This document shows, one piece after another, positions 1 to 8,140 of a DNA stretch of 64,000 nucleotides. The notes under the pieces were generated by a model. It made no database searches. It was not told the origin of the DNA and worked only from the letters and a program-made list of their open reading frames with translations. Numbering within the stretch: position 1 is the stretch's first letter; each line of letters opens with the position of its first letter. Made by a program: the position numbers and the translations under genes. The stretch comes from Azotobacter vinelandii (GTDB taxonomy: Bacteria; Pseudomonadota; Gammaproteobacteria; Pseudomonadales; Pseudomonadaceae): NCBI RefSeq assembly GCF_001571105.1, contig NZ_BCTD01000017.1. One strand, written 5' to 3'.

Positions 1-260
1 CTTCCCTCGTCCACCTGGGGGTGAGGGACAACGAAAAACGCCCTCTCCCCAACCCTCTCCCGCAAGCGGGAGAGGGAGAATTGGTTTGCCACTTCCCTCG
101 TCCACCTGGGGGTGAGGGACGACGAAAAGCGCCCTCTCCCCGACCCTCTCCCGCGAGCGGGAGAGGGAGAATTGGCCCTCGTCCCCCTGCGGGAAGGAAG
201 CGGCTCCGACACTCCCCTCGCCCACTTGTGGGAGAGGGGCCGGGGGAGAGGGAGAAAGCC
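1..260. repeat. Tandem REP-like hairpin repeats
   Basis: Two copies of a unit with a 91-base period (starting at 1 and 92) each contain a short inverted repeat of the type CTCTCCCGC..GCGGGAGAG. A third, diverged element lies at about 200-260. They sit directly downstream of the minus-strand LivG-type gene. Such GC-rich hairpins are typical of REP elements in Pseudomonas and could act as a terminator or mRNA stabiliser. A related element is at 8085-8120. Confidence 0.75.
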
Positions 261-261
261 G

Positions 262-1050
262 CTAATGCCGCGTCCCCAGGTAAGCAGCGATCACCTCGGG
301 ATTGGCCTGCACCTCGGCCGGCGTGCCGTCGCCGACCTTGCGCCCGTAGTCGAGCACCACCACGTGGCCGGACAGGCCCATGACCACCTTGATGTCGTGC
401 TCGATCAGCACCACGGTGGTCCCCAGGTCGCGGTTGACGTCGGCGATGAAGCGGCTCATCTCCTGCTTCTCCTCGGCGTTCATCCCGGCCATCGGCTCGT
501 CGAGCAGCAGCAGGCGCGGTTCGGCGATCAGCGCGCGGCCCAGTTCGACGCGCTTCTGCAGGCCGTAGGCGAGGCTGCCCACCGCCACCTCGCGCCAGGG
601 TTGCAGTTCGAGAAATTCGAGGATCGCCTCGGCCCGCTCGCGAAACTGCCGCGCCTCGCGGCGCGCGTCCGGCAGGCCGAGGGCCTGGGCGAAGAAGCCG
701 CTGCGCATGTGCCGCGAAAGGCCGGTGAGCAGGTTGTCGATCACGCTCATCTTCTTGAACAGGGCGTTGTTCTGGAAGGTGCGGCCGATGCCGCGGCGCG
801 CCGCCTCCAGCGGGTGGGTACGGCGGAAATGCTCGCGCTCGAAGACCACCTCGCCGGAATCCGGCCGGTACACGCCGTTGAGGATGTTCAGCAGCGAACT
901 CTTGCCGGCGCCGTTGGGGCCGATCAGCGCGCAGATCTCGCCGCGGCGCACCTCGAACGACAGGGCGTTGATCGCCTTGACGCCCTTGAACGACAGGGAG
1001 ATGTCGCGGACTTCGAGGATCGCCTCGGCGGCGGAAACGGCGGCATTCAT
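262..1050 (-). CDS. LivG-type ABC transporter ATP-binding protein
   Basis: This 262-residue protein is an ATPase subunit of a branched-chain-amino-acid-type (LivG) ABC importer and would energise uptake from the cytoplasmic side of the inner membrane. Walker A (GPNGAGKS) is at 44-51, the Q-loop region at about 93, a signature-like segment at 159-166, Walker B with the catalytic Glu (LLLLDEP) at 180-186, and the switch His in IEHD at 216-219. The length is normal for LivG. The ATG at 1050 overlaps the stop of the upstream gene as ATGA, so the two are probably translationally coupled. The longer open frame upstream of this ATG is a shadow. No permease, LivF or binding protein is visible; they may lie beyond the window start. 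The substrate is unknown, although an upstream sigma-54-type promoter suggests control with the sulfur genes. Confidence 0.9.
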   Translation of the reverse strand: MNAAVSAAEAILEVRDISLSFKGVKAINALSFEVRRGEICALIGPNGAGKSSLLNILNGVYRPDSGEVVFEREHFRRTHPLEAARRGIGRTFQNNALFKKMSVIDNLLTGLSRHMRSGFFAQALGLPDARREARQFRERAEAILEFLELQPWREVAVGSLAYGLQKRVELGRALIAEPRLLLLDEPMAGMNAEEKQEMSRFIADVNRDLGTTVVLIEHDIKVVMGLSGHVVVLDYGRKVGDGTPAEVQANPEVIAAYLGTRH

Positions 1051-2006
1051 GCGACCTGCTCCCGCGTCGCGAGCCGGACCGGCGACGGCCGCGCCAGCGG
1101 CGGCGGCAGGTCGCCGGGCAGGATGCGTTCGAGACGCTGCAGGCCGAGCAGCCCGCGCAGCCGCGCCGCGATCCAGCGCCGCGCGCCGCGCTCGGGGTCT
1201 TGCAGGGCCCAGTCGCTCAGGCGCCGCGTCCAACTGCCGGCGGGCGCCAGGCGCCGTTCGATCTCGGCCTCCAGCGCCTGCCGGCGGCTTTCCGAGAGCA
1301 ACAGGCCGGTGGGCGCGATGTCGCGGCGGTCGCGCGCCGCCGACTCGCTGTTCTCCGGGAAGGCGAAACCGGTGCCGCTGTCCAGCCAGTGGCGCAGCAG
1401 CAGGCCCAGGCCCTCGGGCCACTCGGTGCCCTCCTCGCTCCACAGCGTTTCCTGGTCGCGGACTTCACTCCACGGCAGCGGCAACGGCGCGAGCGGCCCG
1501 CCTCCGTCCAGCGCGGCCAGCGGCAGCACCCGGCAATTGCCCTGGCGGCGCTGCGCCGAGCGGGCGGAAAACACCAGCAGTTCGTGCGGCAGATCCCGCG
1601 CGGCATCCAGCCAGCGCGACACGCCCTCGCGGCTCTGCACGAAGGCATGGCTCGGCCGCAGGCGCAGCAGCAGGTCGCGCAGCTCGTCGCCCGCCGCCAG
1701 CCGGCACGCGGAAACCACCCGGCCACCGGCGGCCCTGGCCGCCAGGGCGAGCAGGATCGCCGTCGGCTCCAGGGCGCCGCTCAGCGCCAGGCGCGAGCCG
1801 GGCCCGAAGCCCTGGCGCTGCAGCGCCAGGCCCAGCCGGGCGACCTCATGCTGCGCATCGACCCAGCGCCAGGCCTTCCAGCGGCCGTGGCGCTTGTGGC
1901 GCAAGGCGATCCGCAGCGGCCGCTCGGCGGCCCAGCGCCCCAGGCGTTCGAGGGCATCGTCGGGCAGGACATCAAGTCCGGGCGGATTCGGCTCGTGCAC
2001 GCTCAT
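1047..2006 (-). CDS. Acyl-CoA-synthetase-like protein lacking its catalytic core
   Basis: This 319-residue protein resembles the N-terminal part of AMP-binding (ANL) acyl-CoA synthetases. Residues about 20-130 follow the family pattern of a helix-rich nucleotide-side subdomain (WVDAQHEVARLGLAL, GPGSRLALSG). The hallmark YTSGTTGxPKG loop and the C-terminal Lys domain are absent; normal members have about 550-650 residues. In full-length relatives that neighbour LivG-type genes, an intact synthetase occupies this operon place, so this is probably an internally deleted relative that cannot adenylate. I chose the ATG at 2006 because GGGAGG lies 7 bases upstream; an ATG at 2012 is too close to it. 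The gene is coupled to livG by an ATGA overlap and preceded by a -24/-12 promoter. Whether it still works as a structural partner is unknown. Confidence 0.7.
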   Translation of the reverse strand: MSVHEPNPPGLDVLPDDALERLGRWAAERPLRIALRHKRHGRWKAWRWVDAQHEVARLGLALQRQGFGPGSRLALSGALEPTAILLALAARAAGGRVVSACRLAAGDELRDLLLRLRPSHAFVQSREGVSRWLDAARDLPHELLVFSARSAQRRQGNCRVLPLAALDGGGPLAPLPLPWSEVRDQETLWSEEGTEWPEGLGLLLRHWLDSGTGFAFPENSESAARDRRDIAPTGLLLSESRRQALEAEIERRLAPAGSWTRRLSDWALQDPERGARRWIAARLRGLLGLQRLERILPGDLPPPLARPSPVRLATREQVA

Positions 2007-2083
2007 TGGCATTCCTCCCGGCGGGCGGGCGCCCGCCTTGCAAGTGACTTCCCGTGCCGCAGGGCACGCCTGTGGAGTCGGTT

Positions 2084-2098
2084 GCAGAGCCCATGCCA
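2084..2098 (-). promoter_or_regulatory. Candidate sigma-54 (-24/-12) promoter
   Basis: The minus strand reads TGGCATG-GGCT-CTGC. It has the invariant GG and GC dinucleotides at correct spacing and lies about 78 bases upstream of the start at 2006. The upstream dyad at 2182-2199 is at a typical enhancer distance. Confidence 0.65.
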
Positions 2099-2181
2099 AA
2101 ACACAATCCTTTGATATACATGGAATTTTTCCGGTATTTCGGGCGGCTCGGCTGATGCTCGGGGCACAGCCTGCTGATCGG

Positions 2182-2199
2182 CTGTTGCCTGCCGGACAG
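2182..2199. promoter_or_regulatory. CTGTTG-N6-GGACAG dyad, probable activator site
   Basis: This resembles the CTGTTG-N6-CAACAG dyads clustered at 10.35-10.6 kb and lies about 85 bases upstream of the -24/-12 element at 2084-2098. It is proposed as an upstream activating site for the SfnR-like regulator. A 20-base segment just before it (about 2167-2187) is nearly identical to 5121-5141. Confidence 0.45.
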
Positions 2200-2234
2200 T
2201 TGCCGGCGCCGTTTCTCCCGCCGCGGGCGGAACG

Positions 2235-2269
2235 AAAAAAGCCGGCGGCGCATGACTGCGCCGGCCGGC
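2235..2269 (-). terminator. Rho-independent terminator
   Basis: On the minus strand a strong GC-rich stem (about 12 base pairs, one bulged base, 4-base loop) is followed by six T residues. It lies 38 bases downstream of the stop of the DszC-like gene and separates that operon from the next sigma-54 unit. Confidence 0.85.
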
Positions 2270-2306
2270 CACGGGGGAAGTACCTGCGGTTCGCGCCGAG
2301 GGCGTC

Positions 2307-3545
2307 TCAGAAATAGGCGTTGCGCGGCAGCTCCCGGCCGTTCACCTCGTAGTCGCCGATGGCCCGCGCCTTGTAGAGCGTCGGGTTGTGCGAGGCCAGG
2401 GTGCGGACGTTGCGCCAGTGCCGGTCGAGCTGCGCCGACTGGCGCGCCGCCGAGGAACCGCCGACCTCGAACAGCAGGCTGGCCGCGCGCAGGGCCAGGG
2501 CATCCACGCTGACCTTGGCCTGCGCCGCGCGCAGCGAGGATTCGTGGCCGAGTTGCGGATCGACCTCGCCGCCGACGCCGGAGGCGAAGGCGCGGTCCAG
2601 CGCGTCCGCCGCCGCCAGCACTATGGCCTCGGCGGCGAAGGCCGTGCTCGACAGTTCGCCGACCACCTGCAGCAGTTGCGGGTCCTCCGCCGGCCGGGCG
2701 GCCGCGGCGTGGCTGAAGGTCCGCGCCCGCCCGTGCAACAGCGCCGCGGCATCGCTCACCACGTTGCGCAGGATGCCGGCGATGACGCCGTGCAGATAGA
2801 GCTGCGCCAGCGCGTTGAACTGGTTCGCCGTATCGCGCCGGACCACCTCGTCGGCCTCGACCCGCACGTCGTCGAAGTGGGTCGTGCCGCTGCCGGTGTA
2901 CTTCTGGCCGATGCCGTCCCAGTCGTCGACGATGCGCAGCCCCGCCCGTCCGGTCGGGACGATCGCGCCGGCCGGGCTGCCGTCTTCGAGGGAAGCGGTC
3001 ACGTACACCCAGTCGGCGTACAGGGTGCCGGTGCTGAAGTACTTGGTGCCGTTCAGGCGGAAGCCGTCGCCGTCCGGCGACAGGCGCGTCTCGAACGCGT
3101 AGTTGCCCACGGGTTTGCTCGACAGCTCGGTGTAGGCGTTGCCGAAGATTTCCCCGGCCACCACCCGGCGCAGGCGTTCGTCGCGCACGGCGCCGGCCGG
3201 CGCGCGCAGGAACTCGTCGGTCAGCAGGTAATGCGCGCGCAGGATGTGCGCGACGTCCGGATCGGCCTCGGCCAGGCGAATGACCACCCCGAACAGTTCG
3301 CGCAGGCTGGCGCCACCGCCGCCGCTCTCGCGCGGCAGGCGCAGCGCGCCCAGCCGCGCCCGGCGGATCAGCGCCAGGGCGCGCCAGGGATGGCCCTCCT
3401 GGCCGGGCTTGCGGCGTTCCTCGGCATCCCGGGCGATTTCCGCCAGCAAGGGTTCCAGTTGCGGGGCGTCGGGCCCCAGGGGACCGTCGAAGGCCGCTTC
3501 CGCCGCAGCGCCACCGGTCTTCGCCAAAAGCGTCTGGCTCGTCAT
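2307..3545 (-). CDS. DszC/SfnC-like acyl-CoA dehydrogenase-fold flavin monooxygenase
   Basis: This 412-residue protein has the acyl-CoA dehydrogenase fold and resembles the branch that includes DszC and the Sfn sulfur-acquisition oxidoreductases. These use reduced flavin to oxygenate organosulfur compounds rather than dehydrogenate acyl-CoA. Visible features are the middle beta domain (NGTKYFSTGTLYADW, then DDWDGIGQKYTGSGTTHF) and a C-terminal helical domain ending in LDRHWRNVRTLASHNP, a pattern shared with the gene at 10735. The ATG at 3545 is preceded by GGAGG with an 8-base spacer. It follows the DszA-like gene by 17 bases, so the two probably work in successive oxygenation steps. A flavin reductase is not present locally. 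The real substrate cannot be inferred. Confidence 0.85.
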   Translation of the reverse strand: MTSQTLLAKTGGAAAEAAFDGPLGPDAPQLEPLLAEIARDAEERRKPGQEGHPWRALALIRRARLGALRLPRESGGGGASLRELFGVVIRLAEADPDVAHILRAHYLLTDEFLRAPAGAVRDERLRRVVAGEIFGNAYTELSSKPVGNYAFETRLSPDGDGFRLNGTKYFSTGTLYADWVYVTASLEDGSPAGAIVPTGRAGLRIVDDWDGIGQKYTGSGTTHFDDVRVEADEVVRRDTANQFNALAQLYLHGVIAGILRNVVSDAAALLHGRARTFSHAAAARPAEDPQLLQVVGELSSTAFAAEAIVLAAADALDRAFASGVGGEVDPQLGHESSLRAAQAKVSVDALALRAASLLFEVGGSSAARQSAQLDRHWRNVRTLASHNPTLYKARAIGDYEVNGRELPRNAYF

Positions 3546-3562
3546 GCTTCGCTCCTCCGCCA

Positions 3563-4966
3563 TCAGGCGCCGACCGATTCGGGGCGCTGCGCGCGCAGGG
3601 CCGCCAGGTCGCGGTAGCGGGCACCCGGATGGTTGTCCGGCAGGCGGGGACCCGCGCCGAACAGTTTCTCGCGCAGGGTTCCCGGCGCGTAGTCGGTCTT
3701 GAACACGCCGCGTTTCTGCAACTCGGGCACCAGCAGCTCGACCACGTCGACGAAGGTTTCGTGGCTGACCGCGTAGGCCAGGTTGAAGCCGTCCACGTCG
3801 GTTTCCTCGACCCACTCCTGCAACTGGTCGGCCACGGTCTGCGGGCTGCCGACGAACAGCGGGCCGAAGCCGCCGATACCGACCCAGTCGGCCAGTTCCC
3901 TGACCGTCCACTGCTTGCTCGGATCGGCCGTGGAGAAGGCTTCGACCGCCGACTGGATGGCGTTGGTATGGATGTGCTTGAGCACCTGGTCGGGCTGGTA
4001 CTGGCCGAAGTCCAGCCCGGTCCAGCCGGAGATCAGCGCCAGCGCGCCCTCGTAGCTGACGTACTGCTTGTAGTCGCGCCACTTGGCCTGGGCCTCGGCG
4101 TCGGTCTCGCCGAGGATCACCGTCTGCAGGTTGAGGATGCGGATCTGGTAGGGGTCGCGCCCGGCCTCGACGGCGCGCTGGCGGATGTCCGCCACGGTCT
4201 TCTTGAGCACGGCCTTGGACGGCGCGGCGACGAACACGCATTCGGCGTGCTCGGCGGAGAAGCGCCGGCCGCGGCTGGAGGCGCCGGCCTGGAAGAGCAC
4301 CGGGGTACGCTGCGGCGAGGGTTCGCAGAGGTGGATGCCGGACACCTGGAAGTGTTCGCCCCGATGGTCGATCTCGTGGACCTTGGCCGGATCGGTGAAC
4401 AGCCGGCGCTCGCGGTCGCGGATCACCGCGCCGTCTTCCCAACTGCCTTCGAGCAGCTTGTAGATCACTTCCAGGTATTCGTCGGCATGGTCGTAACGCT
4501 CGTCGTGACCGCTCAGCGCCTGCTGGCCGAGGCTGCGCGCGCCGCTGTCCAGGTAGGAGGTGACGACGTTCCAGCCGACGCGGCCCTTGGTCAGGTGGTC
4601 CAGGGTCGACAGGCGGCGGGCGAACGGATAGGGATGCTCGAAGGCCAGCGAGGCGGTCAGGCCGAAGCCGAGGTGTTCGGTGACCAACGCCATCGGCGTG
4701 ATCAGCGCCAGCGGATCGTTGACCGGCACCTGGGTGGACTGGCGGATCGCCGCCTCGCCGTTGCCGTTGAGCACGTCGTAGATGCCGATCACGTCGGCGA
4801 TGAAGATGCCGTCGAGCTTGCCGCGTTCGAGCAGCCTGGCCAGGTCGGTCCAGTACTCCAGGTCCTTGTACTGCCAGGCGCGGTCGCGCGGGTGCGCCCA
4901 CAGGCCGGGGGACTGGTGACCGACGCAGTTCATCTCGAAAGCGTTGAGGACGATTTTGCGGGACAT
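3563..4966 (-). CDS. LLM-class FMN-dependent monooxygenase (NtaA/SnaA/DszA family)
   Basis: The 467-residue protein belongs to the luciferase-like TIM-barrel monooxygenases of the NtaA/SnaA/DszA subfamily, which use externally supplied FMNH2 and O2 to cleave C-S or C-N bonds. Typical segments are visible: AFEMNCVGHQSPGLW near the N-terminus, RLSTLDHLTKGRVGWNVVTS, HDERYDHADEYLEVIYKLLEGSW, IDHRGEHFQVSG and the C-terminal FKTDYAPGTLREKLFG. AGGAGA lies just upstream of the ATG. It is paired with a DszC-like gene and followed upstream by an OprD porin. By analogy it could act on a sulfone or related intermediate, but the substrate is unproven. A weak -24/-12 element lies 71-85 bases upstream. Confidence 0.9.
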   Translation of the reverse strand: MSRKIVLNAFEMNCVGHQSPGLWAHPRDRAWQYKDLEYWTDLARLLERGKLDGIFIADVIGIYDVLNGNGEAAIRQSTQVPVNDPLALITPMALVTEHLGFGLTASLAFEHPYPFARRLSTLDHLTKGRVGWNVVTSYLDSGARSLGQQALSGHDERYDHADEYLEVIYKLLEGSWEDGAVIRDRERRLFTDPAKVHEIDHRGEHFQVSGIHLCEPSPQRTPVLFQAGASSRGRRFSAEHAECVFVAAPSKAVLKKTVADIRQRAVEAGRDPYQIRILNLQTVILGETDAEAQAKWRDYKQYVSYEGALALISGWTGLDFGQYQPDQVLKHIHTNAIQSAVEAFSTADPSKQWTVRELADWVGIGGFGPLFVGSPQTVADQLQEWVEETDVDGFNLAYAVSHETFVDVVELLVPELQKRGVFKTDYAPGTLREKLFGAGPRLPDNHPGARYRDLAALRAQRPESVGA

Positions 4967-5036
4967 GAGGTTCTCCTAGGGATGCGCGAAGGCGACTGCA
5001 CCGGCGATGCCGCCGGCGCTGGCTGTCTGCACTGTT

Positions 5037-5051
5037 TCAGGAACCGTGCCA
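5037..5051 (-). promoter_or_regulatory. Weak sigma-54-like promoter
   Basis: The minus strand reads TGGCACG-GTTC-CTGA. The -24 half is perfect. The -12 half keeps G but has A in place of the usual C. It lies upstream of the DszA-like gene at 4966. Confidence 0.4.
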
Positions 5052-5120
5052 CCCTAAAAAACCTCTTATATTCAATAAGATACGACGCAGGCGAAGCGCC
5101 GGCCGGTTTTGCCTGGGATA

Positions 5121-5153
5121 CAGTCTGCTGATCGACTGTTGGGCCGCGCACAC
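5121..5153. promoter_or_regulatory. Possible activator site upstream of the DszA-like operon
   Basis: It contains CTGTTG at 5136 with a poorly matching partner half-site, preceded by a CAGTC..GACTG dyad that matches a CAGCC..GGCTG dyad at 2167-2184. Its position, about 70-100 bases upstream of the -24/-12 candidate, fits an enhancer. Confidence 0.35.
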
Positions 5154-5191
5154 CTGCCAGGCAAACACTGTCGGCGGATGTCCGCCGGCGG

Positions 5192-6526
5192 TCAGCGCAG
5201 GCTCAGCGGGTATTCGACGATCAGGCGCAGTTCGTCGATGTCGGCTTCGGCGGTGTGGTCGCCGTTGACCCGGTGGGTGGCCTGCAGGATCTTGAAGGTC
5301 AGGTCCTTGGCCGGCCCGGACTGCACCACGTAGCTGATCCAGAAATTGCGCTCCCAGTGGCGGCCGTCGCGGATGTTCTGGTAGGCGGCGTAGCCCGGCC
5401 CGACCTTGCTGCCGTCGATGTCGGTGCCGCGCAGGTAGCGGGCGATCAGCGTCAGGCCGGGCAGGCCCAGGGCGGCGAAATCGTAGTCGTAGCGCAGCAT
5501 CCAGGTGCGCTCGTTGGGGTTGTTGAAGTCGGAGACCTGCGAGCCGGTGTTGAGGAAGAAGTCCCAGGTGTTCCACAGGTAGTCGAAGGGCGAGTCGTCG
5601 TCGATCCGCGTGTGGGTCAGGGTCAGCGCGTGAGGGCCGTGGGTCGCGCCGACGTGGGCGCTCCAGGAATCGTTGTCGATGTCGCCGAGCAGCGACTTGC
5701 CGGTGTCGCGGGTGCGGATGTACTTGAAGCCGGTGTTGAAGCCCCAGCCGCCGCCCAGCGGCTGTATCCAGTCGCCGTAGAGGGCGGTCTGGTTCCACAC
5801 GTCGTCGAGCCGGCCGTGGTGCAGGCGGAAGAAGAAGCGGCCGTCGTACTTGTAGTCGGCGCCGCCGTAGATGAAGTCGTCGGCCTCCTTGAAGCGCCCG
5901 CCGTAGGCGGTGCCCAGATCGCCGTTGTGGGCGGTGGCCGAGCGGTCGCTGCCGGACTCCACCTTGCCGCCCACCAGGGTCAGGCCCTCGATCGAGGTGT
6001 TCTCGAAGAATGCGCCGCGAAAACTCTGCGGCAGCAGGCGGGTATCGCTGGCGTTGATCACCGGGCTGGCCGGCCGGTAATCGCCGTAGCGCAGCACGGT
6101 GTCCTCGAACAGGCGCAGCTTGAGGGCGACGTCGACCTTGCCGAAGTCGTCCTTGGGCTTGCCGTCGAAGTTGTAGCCGCGCCGCGGGATCAGGCCGTTG
6201 CCGGCGTTGCTGTCGCCGACCTGGCCGTCGCCGCCGTCCAGCTTCCAGCCGAACAGGCCGCGCACATCCAGGCCGAAACCGACCGGGCCGGGCGTGAAAC
6301 CCGACTCGAAGGTGGCGGTCACCCCGTGCGCCCACTCGGCGCGCATGTGCTTGCTCTCGCCGGTCTGCGGGTTGCGGAACCCGCTGTCGTTGCGAAAGTC
6401 CTGGCGCATGTAGAAGTTGCGGTTGAACACCTTGAAGGTGGAATCCTCGAAGAAGCCCTCGCCGGCGGCGAGCGACGGCAGGGCCAGAGCGATGGACAAG
6501 GAAAGGTAGCGGACGGGGCTGTGCAT
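5192..6526 (-). CDS. OprD-family outer membrane porin
   Basis: This 444-residue protein has a signal peptide (hydrophobic core about 8-20) followed by a mature start GEGFFEDSTFKVFNRNFYM, a hallmark of OprD porins. The length, acidic and aromatic beta-strand pattern, RxYGDYRP segment and C-terminal VEYPLSLR strand fit the family. OprD-type channels take up small organic acids and amino acids. Its place between the DszA-like monooxygenase and a Cys/Met-type lyase, behind a sigma-54-like element, suggests entry of an organosulfur or organic-acid substrate. The inferred specificity is untested. Confidence 0.93.
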   Translation of the reverse strand: MHSPVRYLSLSIALALPSLAAGEGFFEDSTFKVFNRNFYMRQDFRNDSGFRNPQTGESKHMRAEWAHGVTATFESGFTPGPVGFGLDVRGLFGWKLDGGDGQVGDSNAGNGLIPRRGYNFDGKPKDDFGKVDVALKLRLFEDTVLRYGDYRPASPVINASDTRLLPQSFRGAFFENTSIEGLTLVGGKVESGSDRSATAHNGDLGTAYGGRFKEADDFIYGGADYKYDGRFFFRLHHGRLDDVWNQTALYGDWIQPLGGGWGFNTGFKYIRTRDTGKSLLGDIDNDSWSAHVGATHGPHALTLTHTRIDDDSPFDYLWNTWDFFLNTGSQVSDFNNPNERTWMLRYDYDFAALGLPGLTLIARYLRGTDIDGSKVGPGYAAYQNIRDGRHWERNFWISYVVQSGPAKDLTFKILQATHRVNGDHTAEADIDELRLIVEYPLSLR

Positions 6527-6586
6527 GGATCTGTTCCTGTGGCTGATCGTGGCGCCCTCCTCCGTGGAGGCGCGCCAGCTAGCAGC

Positions 6587-6601
6587 TCAATATCCATGCC
6601 A
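6587..6601 (-). promoter_or_regulatory. Sigma-54-like promoter with imperfect -12
   Basis: The minus strand reads TGGCATG-GATA-TTGA, about 60 bases upstream of the porin start at 6526. The -24 element is good; the -12 has TTGA rather than TTGC. Confidence 0.45.
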
Positions 6602-6683
6602 GGAAAAAATCCTTTTTTATTCAAATATTTAAATCAAAAGGCCGGACTCCGGCGAATACCCTCAGCAGCAAAGTGCCCATTCG

Positions 6684-6701
6684 CTGTTGCCCGCCGGGCA
6701 G
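6684..6701. promoter_or_regulatory. CTGTTG-N6-GGGCAG dyad, probable activator site
   Basis: It matches the CTGTTG-N6-CAACAG pattern at 10 of 12 fixed positions and lies about 83 bases upstream of the porin's -24/-12 candidate, the same geometry as at 2182-2199. Confidence 0.4.
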
Positions 6702-6808
6702 CGGCGCCGGGGCGGGTCCGCTACCTGCGAAAGCGGATTCATCCGCGATGATCGGTGCCACCCCGCGGTTCCGGTCGCGAATGAATGCCCCCTTGCGGGA
6801 GCCGCCGC

Positions 6809-7999
6809 TCAGAGCCGCTCCAGCGCCTGGACGAAATCGTCGACGATGTCCCCGGCCTCCTCGATGCCCACGGAGACGCGCACGGTGCCGTCGTGGATGT
6901 CCAGGGCGGCGAGGAGTTCCGGCGCCAGGGCGCGGTGCGAGGTCTTGCCCGGATGGCTGATGCTGGTCGCCACGCCGGCCAGCGAGGGGGCGAACACCGC
7001 GAGGCGCAGCGCGCGGATCAGCCGGTCGACCTCGGCCAGGCCGCCGTCGAGGGTGAAGCTCAGCATGCCCGAGCAGCCGTCGGGGAACAGTCGCCGGGCC
7101 AGGGCGTGGTCGGGGTGCGAGGGCAGGCCGGGGTAGTGGACCCGGAGCACCTTCGGATGGGCTTCGAGCGCCTCGGCCAGCGCCTGGGCGTTGCGCGAGT
7201 GGGCCTGCATGCGCAGGGCCAGGGTCTTGGCGCCGCGCAGGGTCAGCCAGGCCTCGAAGGGGCTGGCGCTGCCGCCGGCGTTGATCTGGAAGCGCCGCGC
7301 CCGCTCGACCCATTCGGCGTCGCCGGCGAGGATGCCGCCGGTGGCGTCGCTGTGGCCGTTGAGGTACTTGGTGGTGCTGTGCAGCACCAGGTCGGCGCCG
7401 TGGTCCAGCGGACGGAACAGCGCCGGCGAGAGGAAGGTATTGTCGACCAGCAGCTTGAGCCCGTGTTTCTTCGCCAGCGCGGCCAGCGCCGGCACGTCGC
7501 TGACCCGCACCAGCGGGTTGGAGGCGGTTTCCGTGTAGATCAGCCGGGTGCGCGGACCTATCGCCGCCTCCACCGCGGCCAGATCGCCGATGTCCACCAG
7601 GCTGGAGGCGATGCCGAGGCGGCCCAGTTCCTTCTCGATCAGGCTCTGGGTGGTGCCGTACAGCTCGCGGCTGGCGATCAGGTGGTCGCCGGCCTCCAGG
7701 TTGCCGAGCAGCGCCGCGCCGATCGCCGCCATGCCGGAGGCGCCGAACAGCGCCGCTTCGCCGCCCTCCAGGGCGAGGATCAGCGCTTCCAGCGCGGCCG
7801 GATTGGGATTGCCGATGCGCGTGTACATGTAGTTGTCGGGATTGCCGGCGAGGAAGTCGTCGACCTGCGCCAGCGAGTCGTAGACGAACACCGAGGTCTG
7901 GTAGATCGGCAGGGTCTTGGCATGGGTGACCATCTGCCGGTCGATTTCGTTGCCCGCGTGCACGGCGCGGGTGGAAAAGCCCTGGGGGATCTTGAACAT
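6809..7999 (-). CDS. Cys/Met-metabolism PLP-dependent enzyme (cystathionine gamma-synthase / methionine gamma-lyase type)
   Basis: This 396-residue protein is a complete fold-type I PLP enzyme of the Cys/Met metabolism family. The cofactor lysine is K211 in HSTTKYLNGHSD. Other family signatures are YTRIGNPNPAALE (about 59-71), FGASGMAAI (85-93), ETASNP (157-162) and LLVDNTF (183-189). Family members perform trans-sulfuration, O-acylhomoserine sulfhydrylation or gamma-elimination of sulfur amino acids. In this island it could release or reassimilate reduced sulfur. The sequence does not decide between synthase and lyase. It is separated from the upstream amidohydrolase by 141 bases containing a REP-like hairpin, so it may be partly uncoupled from the ssuD transcript. 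Confidence 0.88.
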   Translation of the reverse strand: MFKIPQGFSTRAVHAGNEIDRQMVTHAKTLPIYQTSVFVYDSLAQVDDFLAGNPDNYMYTRIGNPNPAALEALILALEGGEAALFGASGMAAIGAALLGNLEAGDHLIASRELYGTTQSLIEKELGRLGIASSLVDIGDLAAVEAAIGPRTRLIYTETASNPLVRVSDVPALAALAKKHGLKLLVDNTFLSPALFRPLDHGADLVLHSTTKYLNGHSDATGGILAGDAEWVERARRFQINAGGSASPFEAWLTLRGAKTLALRMQAHSRNAQALAEALEAHPKVLRVHYPGLPSHPDHALARRLFPDGCSGMLSFTLDGGLAEVDRLIRALRLAVFAPSLAGVATSISHPGKTSHRALAPELLAALDIHDGTVRVSVGIEEAGDIVDDFVQALERL

Positions 8000-8084
8000 G
8001 ACGGGATTCCGGGGACGGGGATCGGGGGAAACAGGATAGGGGATCGGGCGCGGGGCGCGGGAGTCGCTGCGGACGCCTCGAGCG

Positions 8085-8120
8085 CCCTCTCCCGCCCGCG
8101 GGAGAGGGATGGGGAGAGGG
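8085..8120. repeat. REP-like inverted repeat
   Basis: CCCTCTCCC pairs with GGGAGAGGG across a 6-base loop, followed by a further GGGGAGAGGG copy. It is the same repeat family as positions 1-260 and lies between the amidohydrolase and the PLP-enzyme genes. Confidence 0.7.
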
Positions 8121-8140
8121 CAAGGGGAAGCTCGGCGGCC

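Noticed and set aside
1..260. CRISPR-like array
   Set aside because: Only two tandem copies with internal hairpins and no distinct spacers; a REP-type repeat fits better.
112..2316. Long plus-strand frame (over 700 codons) opposite the LivG and synthetase-like genes
   Set aside because: Its translation is low-complexity and has no domain, whereas the opposite strand encodes clear ATPase motifs with coupled starts; it is a shadow of GC-rich codon use.
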